Below are positions 5,913 to 11,314 of a stretch of 11,314 nt of DNA, in pieces (positions within the stretch are counted from its first letter, which is position 1; each line of letters opens with the position of its first letter). A program made the position numbers and the translations under genes. Under the pieces are notes generated by a model. The model was not told the origin of the DNA. It saw nothing but the letters and a program-made list of their open reading frames with translations, and searched no databases. The DNA is from Stenotrophomonas sp. (GTDB lineage: Bacteria > Pseudomonadota > Gammaproteobacteria > Xanthomonadales > Xanthomonadaceae), in assembly GCA_003484865.1 (NCBI GenBank), contig DMZT01000503.1:1-11314 (forward strand). Reading direction: 5' to 3'.

Positions 5913-7160
5913 ATGTCCCCTCGTCGCACCATCGCCATCGTCGGTTACGGCACCGCCGGCCAAGCAGCGTCGATCCTGCTTTCACGTGACCATCACGAGG
6001 TGCACGTATTCGAGCGTGCCGCCACCCCGGGTCCCGTCGGTGCGGGGTTCCTGCTCCAGCCCAGCGGTCTGGACGTGCTCTGGCAGATGGATCTGCTGCC
6101 CGCGGTGCTCCGCCACGGCGCTGCCGTGCGTCGCCTGTACGGCGAGACGCCGTGCGGACGCGCGGTGATGGACATGCGGTATGTCCATCTGGATGCCGCA
6201 CTGTACGGCGTGGGCATGCAGCGCGGCGCGTTGTTCTCGCTGCTGGCAGCTGCGTGGGAACAGCCGGGCAACCTGCAGGCCGGTACTGCCATCGTCGAGG
6301 TCGACACCGCGCAGGGACGCGTGCGTGACACAGACGGGCGCTGGCACGGGCCGTACGATCTGGTGATTGCGGCCGATGGTGCCGCCTCCTCGCTGCGCGC
6401 GCAGGTGCAGGGCACCTCGCTGGACCGCGAATACCCGTGGGGCGCGCTGTGGTGCCTGCTGCCGCGCGGCGACTGGCCGCACGTGGATGAACTGCGGCAA
6501 CGCTATGTGGCCGCGCGCAAGATGATCGGGCTGCTGCCGGTAGGGACCCGGCCGGGCAACGATGCGCCACAGCTGAGTTTCTTCTGGAGCCTGCCACGTG
6601 ACCGCTTCGCACAGTGGGAGCGTGACGGCATGGCCCGCTGGCTCGATGAGATCGCCACGCTGTGGCCGCAGGCGCATGAGCGCCTCGCCGGCGTGACGGA
6701 ACCGGGTCAACTGGCCCGCGCCGGGTACCGCGACGCCGTGCTCTCGCGCTGGCATCGCGGGCGGCTGGTGCTGGTCGGCGATGCGGCGCACGCGATGAGT
6801 CCACAGCTGGGGCAGGGCGTGAACATGGCGTTGATGGATGCGCTGGCGTTGCGCGACGCACTGCGTGCGCACGCCGATGCCGATGTCGCGCTGCGGGCCT
6901 ACCAGGTGCAGCGGCGCGCCCACGTGGCGATCTACCAGTACTGGAGTCGATGGCTGACGCCCTTGTTCCAGTCCGAACGCGATGGACTGGCGCGCGCACG
7001 CGATGTGCTGTTCCAACCCATGGGCCGCGTGCCGGGTGGGCGCGGGCATATGCTCCGCGTGCTCAGCGGAACCCAACGTGGCTGGCTGGGCAGACTGCCG
7101 TTGTCGCCCGCGTTCGTGCAGGCGATGCATGCCGCGCGAGCGACGGATGGCATCAGCTGA
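5913..7160 (+). CDS. FAD-dependent monooxygenase (p-hydroxybenzoate hydroxylase-like, FAD_binding_3 type)
   Basis: This is a 415-aa class A flavoprotein monooxygenase. All three diagnostic motifs are present: the Rossmann GxGxxG for FAD (VGYGTAG, G11-G13-G16) followed by the ribose-binding acid E34 in VFERA; the DG motif (VIAADGAASSLR, D155-G156) that contacts FAD and NAD(P)H; and the GD motif (LVLVGDAAHAMSPQLGQG, G289-D290). Enzymes of this type hydroxylate aromatic or similar small molecules using NAD(P)H and O2. The substrate cannot be deduced, and no pathway partner lies beside it. The N-terminus is cytosolic, with no signal peptide. I chose the ATG at 5913 because it places the Rossmann strand at the usual distance; a GTG at 5901 is possible and the earlier ATG at 5865 lies at the foot of the terminator stem. 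The ribosome binding site is poor. There is no obvious promoter between the terminator and the start, so low-level readthrough from the cold-shock promoter is possible. UbiH/VisC-type ubiquinone hydroxylase is a less likely alternative. Confidence 0.88.
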   Translation: MSPRRTIAIVGYGTAGQAASILLSRDHHEVHVFERAATPGPVGAGFLLQPSGLDVLWQMDLLPAVLRHGAAVRRLYGETPCGRAVMDMRYVHLDAALYGVGMQRGALFSLLAAAWEQPGNLQAGTAIVEVDTAQGRVRDTDGRWHGPYDLVIAADGAASSLRAQVQGTSLDREYPWGALWCLLPRGDWPHVDELRQRYVAARKMIGLLPVGTRPGNDAPQLSFFWSLPRDRFAQWERDGMARWLDEIATLWPQAHERLAGVTEPGQLARAGYRDAVLSRWHRGRLVLVGDAAHAMSPQLGQGVNMALMDALALRDALRAHADADVALRAYQVQRRAHVAIYQYWSRWLTPLFQSERDGLARARDVLFQPMGRVPGGRGHMLRVLSGTQRGWLGRLPLSPAFVQAMHAARATDGIS

Positions 7161-7171
7161 TAACCCTGTGT

Positions 7172-7189
7172 ATCGGTGCACGCGCCGAT
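7172..7189 (+). terminator. Hairpin after the monooxygenase gene, no T tract
   Basis: ATCGGTG and CGCCGAT form a 7-bp stem with one G·T pair and a CACG loop, 11 nt after the monooxygenase stop codon. No T run follows, so it may stabilise the mRNA end or assist Rho-dependent termination rather than act as an intrinsic terminator. The rest of 7190–7412 holds no gene I can support and no clear promoter; the AAGGAG site at its end belongs to the next gene. Confidence 0.35.
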
Positions 7190-7412
7190 GTGAAGGCGTG
7201 AATAACATTCATTGACGGTGGACTCACCGCTGGCATGGGACAACACTCTGGCAAACGCAGCGCTCGCGCGCTTATCCATGCGCGCCCTGCTGACACCGCT
7301 GATGCGCGTCCAATTCCTGATCGCGTGGAGGCCCGCGACGGCGGGGTGGTACGGTGATGCTGCGTTTGCGACCTACGGTCCGGTGGACCGATCGCAACCC
7401 AAGGAGATTGAA

Positions 7413-7682
7413 ATGCTGTTCTCGGCCGAAACTCTGGAAAGTGAAATCCGCAAACTGCGCGGACTACTGCAGATGCTGCATGAGGATCAGCCGGACGTGA
7501 TGGAAGACGTGTTCGAGTTCCATGTGACCAGCCTCATCACGCACGCCGCGCCGGAGCACCATCCGCGCATCCGTGCCGCCGCCCATGACATGCTGACCGC
7601 GATCCAGCGGCAACCCGTGCGGCCCAATCCGAATGCACCGGATATCCGGTTGATGCCTGACCTGTTGGCCTCGGCTGCCTGA
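7413..7682 (+). CDS. Hypothetical 89-aa helical protein
   Basis: I do not recognise this protein. The ATG at 7413 is supported by a near-consensus AAGGAG (7401–7406) six nt upstream, the best ribosome binding site in the window. The frame is open for 67 more codons to a TTG at 7212, but that stretch is bypassed by the strong site and looks like non-coding sequence. The protein starts MLFSAETLESEIRKLRGLLQ and reads as two or three amphipathic helices: an acidic first helix (residues about 6–30), a segment DVMEDVFEFHVTSLITHAAPEHHPRI (28–53) rich in His and acidic residues, and a final helix to about residue 69 followed by a Pro-rich tail. It has no cysteine, no signal peptide and no membrane segment, so it is probably cytoplasmic, perhaps a small oligomeric or protein-binding factor. 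It converges with pdeM, leaving 45 nt between the stop codons. That it is a real gene is likely; its function is unknown. Confidence 0.7.
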   Translation: MLFSAETLESEIRKLRGLLQMLHEDQPDVMEDVFEFHVTSLITHAAPEHHPRIRAAAHDMLTAIQRQPVRPNPNAPDIRLMPDLLASAA

Positions 7683-7713
7683 TCCAGGCAACGTAGCTGG
7701 GGTCACGTACGTC

Positions 7714-7736
7714 GCGCGCTGTCCGAATCAGCGCGC
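7714..7736. terminator. Inverted repeat between convergent genes, possible bidirectional transcription end
   Basis: GCGCGCT (7714–7720) and AGCGCGC (7730–7736) form a 7-bp G+C-rich stem with a 9-nt loop. The repeat includes the pdeM stop codon (7728–7730) and lies 31 nt past the stop of the 89-aa gene. A second small hairpin, TGCCTG/CAGGCA (7676–7690), overlaps that gene's stop. Neither is followed by a T tract on either strand, so the terminator reading is tentative. Confidence 0.35.
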
Positions 7737-8372
7737 CGGCAACGCGATGGCCTGGTCTTCGACACAGGCCACCAGCTGCTCGCCGGCACCGAGCACCGGT
7801 GCGATGCCGGCGGTGAATCCGGAAAACGCCGGCAGGATCGTCATTCCCTCGCGCATCCAGAACGACGGCCACCGCCGCTGCATGCCGGGCAGGCGCGCCA
7901 GCGGGTGCAGATGGCCGCACAGCACATGCAGGCCCGGCTGACGCTGCGGTGCATGGCGCAGCAGGAAGGGCCCCTCCTGCACACGCTCGCCGAGCAGTTC
8001 GATGCCCAGGTCGGCCTTGGGCAACACCCGGTCGTGATTGCCTTCTAGCGCGCCGATCCACAGGTGGGAATGCTGCTCGCGCCATCCCTGCCATTGCCGG
8101 TACCACGCCGCGCGATGCGCCGCGCCATGCAGGACATCCCCGAGAATCCACAGATGGCGCACGTCGTGGTGCTGCACCATCGCGCCCAGCCGTTGCAGAT
8201 CATCGGAGGTGCCGCCACTGGGCAGGCCGATGCCCGATCGCCGGAACAGGTCGGCTTTGCCCAGATGCAGATCGGCGATCAACAGTGCGTGCCGTGCCGG
8301 CCAATGCAGCGCACGCGCGCCAAGCAGATGGACGGTCTCGCCGGCGAGGGTGATCGGCAGTTCAGGCGCCAT
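7728..8372 (-). CDS. pdeM: Ligase-associated DNA damage response endonuclease PdeM (metallophosphoesterase)
   Basis: This 214-aa protein belongs to the calcineurin-like metallophosphoesterase superfamily and to the DNA-ligase-associated subgroup. The metal-binding motifs occur in order: D34-L-H36 (ADLHLGK), G78-D79 (LGDVLHG), G111-N112-H113-D114 (GNHDR), H140 (LLRH) and G153-H154-L-H156 (GHLHP). Together these form the usual two-metal active site. The homologue from Pseudomonas putida has been characterised as a manganese-dependent single-strand DNA endonuclease, so a nuclease role in DNA repair is expected. The ATG at 8372 lies within the end of the helicase gene, with an 11-nt overlap. GGAGAAG just upstream is a good ribosome binding site inside the helicase coding region. 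It is the last gene of the leftward operon. The C-terminal region after residue 157 (PSFW, ILPAFSGFTAG) fits this subgroup better than the YfcE-type phosphodiesterases. Confidence 0.93.
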   Translation of the reverse strand: MAPELPITLAGETVHLLGARALHWPARHALLIADLHLGKADLFRRSGIGLPSGGTSDDLQRLGAMVQHHDVRHLWILGDVLHGAAHRAAWYRQWQGWREQHSHLWIGALEGNHDRVLPKADLGIELLGERVQEGPFLLRHAPQRQPGLHVLCGHLHPLARLPGMQRRWPSFWMREGMTILPAFSGFTAGIAPVLGAGEQLVACVEDQAIALPAR

Positions 8373-10827
8373 GGCGCTTCTCCAGTTGCTGTGCGGCGCG
8401 CAGGACGCGGGTCTTCCAGTCTTCGTTGCTGAGCTGGCCGCGCAGCCGCTCGGCCCAGAGTGGGAAGGACAGTGGGCCCAAGCTGGCGGGATGCTGCAGG
8501 CTCAGCGTGCGCGCCTGGCAGGTGGTGAGGGCGCGGGCCAGGCTGTCGAGATCGAGTTGATCGTGCAGCACTTCGTGTTCGGCCAGCGTCAGCAGGATGT
8601 GATCCGGATCATGTTGGCGCAGGACGTCGTACAGCAATCCGCTGGAGGCCTGCAGCTGCCGCAGGCTGCGCGGTGTCCGCCCCGGCAGCGCGGGTACCAG
8701 CATGCCGGACACGCGCGCGATGTCGCGGAACTGGCGTCGGGCAAGCTCGCCCAGATTGAGGCTCTCGCGCAGATCCGCAAGCAGTCCCTGCGGTTCCAGC
8801 AACGCGCGCACGCGCGCCGCATCGATCTCAATCGCACGCGCCGGGGCGAGCACGAAACCGTAATCGTTGGCCGCGTAACCGAACGTATTGCTCTGCAGGC
8901 GCGTCCAGCGCATCGCCATCAACGCGGCCAGCCCTTCATTGACCTGACGGCCGGCGAAGGGATACACGAACACGAACTGGCCTTCGCGCCGGCGGACATG
9001 CTCCACCAGCAGCAGCTCGGGCCCGGGCAGGGCCGACAGGCGCATCTGCAGCGCCAACAGCGGCGCCAACCACCGCATCTCCGGGCTCTCGGGCGGGTGG
9101 GCCAGCACGGTTTCCATTTCATGCCCGAGCGCGTCCGACAGCGGCAACCGACCGCCCTGCCAACGCGGCACCACCCCATCGCCGCCGCGCGCTACGCGCA
9201 CGTAGGCGGTCAGGTTCTCCAGCCGCACCAGTTCCAGCAGGCGGCCGGCGAACTGGAAGCGATCGCCCGGGCGCAGCCGGCTGAGGAACTGTTCCTCCAC
9301 CGCGCCGAGCCGGCCGCCGCGCAGGAACTGCACCATGACGCTGCCATCGCTGGTGATGGTGCCGATCGACAATCGATGCCGCAGCGCGACGCGGCGGTCA
9401 TGCACGCGATAGAGGCCATCGTCATCGCGCACGACCTTGTGGAAGTCCGGGTACTGCGACAGCGCGCGCCCGCCCTGCACGATGAACTCCAGCACGCCCT
9501 CCCAGTGCGCGCGGTCCAGCCCGGCAAAGGCATGCGTGCGCCGTACCTGCTCGAACAGCGCATCGGGATCGAAGCCGCCACCGAGGGCGCAGCTCACGGC
9601 ATGTTGCGCCAGCACGTCCAGGGACAGCCGCAGCGGCCGGCGTGCTTCGATGTGGCCGTGGGCGAGCGCGCGCCTTGCCGCTGCGTACTCAATGAGCTCC
9701 AGCGCATGGGAGGGCACGCAGACGATGTGGCCCGATTCGCCGGGGCGGTGCCTGGCGCGCCCCGCACGCTGCAGCAACCGTGCGATGCCCTTGGGGCTGC
9801 CGATCTGCAGGACCTGGTCGACATTGGGGAAATCGACGCCGAGATCCAGGCTGGAGGTGGCGACCACGCAGCGCAGCCGGCCCTCGCGCAGGCCTTCCTC
9901 GGCCGCGCGGCGCAACGCCGGGTCGAGCGAGCCGTGATGCAGCGCGAGCGTGGCCGGGTCTTCCGGCCACACCGCGGACAGCGCCTGGTGCCAGAGCTCG
10001 GCGTGGGCACGGGTGTTGGTGAACAGCAGGCTGGTACGCACTGTCAGCAGTTTTTCCAGCACGCGCTGCAACTGCGACAGACCCAGATGGCCCGCCCACG
10101 GGAAGCGCTCGCCCCGCGCGGGCAGCAGCGTTTCCACACTGACCGGGCGCGGCCGCGCGCCAGCCACCAGCGGGGCATCGGGCACATCGGGCAACAGCAC
10201 TTCGCGCGCTTCGTCCAGATTGCCCAGCGTCGCTGACAGCCCCCACACCTGCAGCGCGGGCAGGGCATCGCGCAGGCGGCGCAGATTCAACTGCAGCAGC
10301 ACACCGCGCTTGTTGCCGAGCAGTTCGTGCCACTCATCCACCACCACGCAGCGCAGGTGCTGCAGGCGCGCCATCGTATCGGGATAGCTCAGCAGCAGCG
10401 CCAGTGATTCGGGCGTGGTCACCAGCACATCCAGCCGCCCTTCACGCGCCAGGCGCTTGTCGCGCGCGCTGGCATCGCCGGTACGCAGGCCCACCTGCCA
10501 GTCCAACCCGAGGGCATCCAGCGGCTCACGCAGTGCGCGCGCCGTGTCGGCGGCCAGTGCGCGCAGCGGGGTGATCCACAACACCTGCAGGACCGGTACG
10601 GGCGTCTTCGCGCGGCCGCGGGTGGTTCGGGGCGGTGGATCGTTGAGTGCCTGCAGCAGCGGCCCACCGAACATCGCCAGCGTCTTGCCGCTGCCGGTCG
10701 GTGTGTGCAGCAGGCCGGACCCGCCGGCCAGGTAATGCCGCCACATCGCTTTCTGGAAGGGCAACGGTGCCCAGCCCCGGCTGGCGAACCACGCCGTCAG
10801 GCGGGCCATGGCCTCGCGTCGCGTCAC
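8362..10827 (-). CDS. Ligase-associated DNA damage response DEXH-box helicase (Lhr-Core type)
   Basis: This 821-aa superfamily 2 DNA helicase is related to the core of Lhr. In order: a Q-like motif (PLPFQ, residues 21–25), Walker A TPTGSGKT (42–49), motif Ia TPLRALA (86–92), TTPES (137–141), the DEXH box D164-E165-W166-H167, motif III SAT (198–200), motif [13 protein letters not shown] (326–337) and motif [11 protein letters not shown] (353–361). The remaining 450 or so residues correspond to the winged-helix and Lhr-associated C-terminal domains. Lhr-Core enzymes are ATP-dependent 3'-to-5' translocases that unwind DNA and RNA:DNA duplexes. The length of about 820 residues fits the short ligase-associated subgroup, not full-length Lhr (about 1,500). 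The GTG at 10827 makes a GTGA overlap with the ligase stop; an ATG at 10809 is an alternative start that would remove six residues. The 3' end overlaps pdeM by 11 nt. Coupled translation of all three proteins suggests joint action in repair. Confidence 0.95.
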   Translation of the reverse strand: MTRREAMARLTAWFASRGWAPLPFQKAMWRHYLAGGSGLLHTPTGSGKTLAMFGGPLLQALNDPPPRTTRGRAKTPVPVLQVLWITPLRALAADTARALREPLDALGLDWQVGLRTGDASARDKRLAREGRLDVLVTTPESLALLLSYPDTMARLQHLRCVVVDEWHELLGNKRGVLLQLNLRRLRDALPALQVWGLSATLGNLDEAREVLLPDVPDAPLVAGARPRPVSVETLLPARGERFPWAGHLGLSQLQRVLEKLLTVRTSLLFTNTRAHAELWHQALSAVWPEDPATLALHHGSLDPALRRAAEEGLREGRLRCVVATSSLDLGVDFPNVDQVLQIGSPKGIARLLQRAGRARHRPGESGHIVCVPSHALELIEYAAARRALAHGHIEARRPLRLSLDVLAQHAVSCALGGGFDPDALFEQVRRTHAFAGLDRAHWEGVLEFIVQGGRALSQYPDFHKVVRDDDGLYRVHDRRVALRHRLSIGTITSDGSVMVQFLRGGRLGAVEEQFLSRLRPGDRFQFAGRLLELVRLENLTAYVRVARGGDGVVPRWQGGRLPLSDALGHEMETVLAHPPESPEMRWLAPLLALQMRLSALPGPELLLVEHVRRREGQFVFVYPFAGRQVNEGLAALMAMRWTRLQSNTFGYAANDYGFVLAPARAIEIDAARVRALLEPQGLLADLRESLNLGELARRQFRDIARVSGMLVPALPGRTPRSLRQLQASSGLLYDVLRQHDPDHILLTLAEHEVLHDQLDLDSLARALTTCQARTLSLQHPASLGPLSFPLWAERLRGQLSNEDWKTRVLRAAQQLEKRHGA

Positions 10828-11314
10828 CGCGCCAGCGCCTGCAGCTGGGCCAGCGTGTCGGCCTCGCTGGCCGGCTTGTCATGCCGCCAGCGCAGGATGC
10901 GCGGGAAGCGTACGGCGATGCCGGACTTGTGCCGCTTGCTGCGGTTCACCGCTTCGAAGCCGAGCTCGAACACCTGCTCGCCACGCACGCTGCGCACCGG
11001 CCCGAAGCGCTCGATCGTGTTCGCGCGGATCCAGCGGTCCAGCGCGAGGATTTCCTTGTCGTCCAGACCCGAGTAGGCCTTGGCCACCGGCACCAGCGTC
11101 TCGCCGTCCCACACCCCGAAGGTGTAATCGGTGTAGAGCGTGCTGCGCCGGCCGTGGCCGGACTGCGCGTAGATCATCACCGCATCGATGGTCAGCGGGG
11201 CGATCTTCCACTTCCACCAGTCGCCGCGTCGGCGCCCGGCCTGGTAGACGGAGTCGCCGCGTTTGAGCATCAGCCCTTCCACACCACGCTCGCGGGCCAG
11301 ATCGCGCTGCGCGG
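10824..11314 (-). CDS. ATP-dependent DNA ligase, ligase-associated repair cassette type (C-terminal part, cut by the right edge)
   Basis: Only the last 162 codons are visible. The frame is open to the right edge ([10 protein letters not shown] precedes the GTG at 11282, which is not a start). The sequence covers the end of the nucleotidyltransferase domain and the OB-fold. Motif IV is EGLMLKR, and motif V is WWKWKIAP with the lysines that contact ATP (counting the GTG codon as residue 1, K24 and K26). Motif VI appears in [13 protein letters not shown] (125–137), which contacts the ATP phosphates during self-adenylation. Such enzymes seal 3'-OH/5'-phosphate nicks using ATP and are separate from the essential NAD+-dependent LigA. 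The gene lies first among the visible members of the operon; its stop overlaps the helicase GTG by four bases. The visible C-terminus ends just past motif VI with no LigD-type polymerase or Ku-linked domain, so the cassette class is preferred to LigD. Catalytic-lysine motif I lies outside the window. Confidence 0.93.
   Translation of the reverse strand, partial: AQRDLARERGVEGLMLKRGDSVYQAGRRRGDWWKWKIAPLTIDAVMIYAQSGHGRRSTLYTDYTFGVWDGETLVPVAKAYSGLDDKEILALDRWIRANTIERFGPVRSVRGEQVFELGFEAVNRSKRHKSGIAVRFPRILRWRHDKPASEADTLAQLQALAR

Noticed and set aside
5854..7208. Two minus-strand open frames of 381 and 408 codons opposite the monooxygenase
   Set aside because: Both are Arg/Pro/Ala- or His/Gln-rich shadow translations of a gene with three intact flavoprotein motifs. 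One runs through the terminator hairpin.
7212..7244. TTGACG with a downstream GACAAC as a promoter for the 89-aa gene
   Set aside because: The spacer would be 21 nt, too long for a sigma-70 promoter, and the hexamer is a poor match.
7212..7412. N-terminal extension of the 89-aa protein from a TTG at 7212 (156 aa in total)
   Set aside because: The AAGGAG site before the ATG at 7413 is far better. The extension has a poor start codon, no ribosome binding site and coding-unlike composition.
8038..10236. 732-codon open frame on the plus strand opposite the helicase and pdeM genes
   Set aside because: It lies antisense to a helicase with every SF2 motif intact, its translation is low-complexity (rich in Gln, Ala, Arg and His) and shows no domain, and long antisense open frames are common opposite real genes in G+C-rich genomes. 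It has no ribosome binding site or promoter that I can see.
1..11314. Mobile elements, CRISPR arrays, tRNA genes, attachment sites, toxin–antitoxin or phage-defence modules
   Set aside because: I found no transposase, integrase, regularly spaced repeats, cloverleaf-like sequence or composition shift. Every sizeable stretch is explained by housekeeping or repair genes.

Overview
The window is ordinary-looking chromosomal DNA of high G+C content (I judge the upper 60s percent by eye), densely packed with genes and showing no IS element, prophage, CRISPR array, tRNA or rRNA. The protein families and the nagZ–hpt–MTIP neighbourhood suggest a gammaproteobacterium of the Xanthomonadaceae (Stenotrophomonas, Xanthomonas or Pseudoxanthomonas type). 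This is inference from recognised protein sequence; I could not run a search.

Layout, left to right. (1) 1–1225 (+): the 3' part of rlmD, the 23S rRNA m5U1939 methyltransferase, cut by the left edge. (2) 1238–1858 (–): an unrecognised, probably secreted four-cysteine protein, convergent with rlmD and divergent from the next gene. (3) 1937–2440 (+): a short CYTH/triphosphate tunnel enzyme. (4) 2486–3178 (+): a FrnE-type DsbA-fold oxidoreductase with a CPWC active site and a second C-terminal CX4C pair. (5) 3246–5553 (+): nagZ, hpt and an S-methyl-5'-thioinosine phosphorylase (MTIP), each stop codon overlapping the next start codon. (6) 5642–5848 (+): a cold-shock protein with its own promoter and a strong intrinsic terminator. 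(7) 5913–7160 (+): an FAD-dependent aromatic-hydroxylase-type monooxygenase. (8) 7413–7682 (+): an 89-aa protein of unknown function with a near-consensus ribosome binding site. (9) 7728–11314 (–): a DNA repair operon reading leftwards: an ATP-dependent DNA ligase (C-terminal part only, cut by the right edge), a Lhr-Core type DEXH helicase, and the metallophosphoesterase/endonuclease PdeM. All are joined by start/stop overlaps.

Two groups make functional sense as units. In nagZ–hpt–MTIP, the phosphorylase should release hypoxanthine from methylthioinosine and Hpt should return that hypoxanthine to IMP, so two consecutive salvage steps are translationally coupled. NagZ, a peptidoglycan-recycling enzyme, shares the transcript. 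The ligase–helicase–PdeM group is the known ligase-associated DNA damage response cassette. Its usual fourth member, a metallo-beta-lactamase-fold exonuclease, is absent from the visible part and would be expected just beyond the right edge.

I see no convincing evidence of a wholly undescribed system. The most useful leads are the repair cassette, the coupled purine salvage pair, the second cysteine pair of the FrnE-like protein, the two small unknown proteins, and two genes whose -10-like hexamers lie so close to the start codon that leaderless transcripts are likely.
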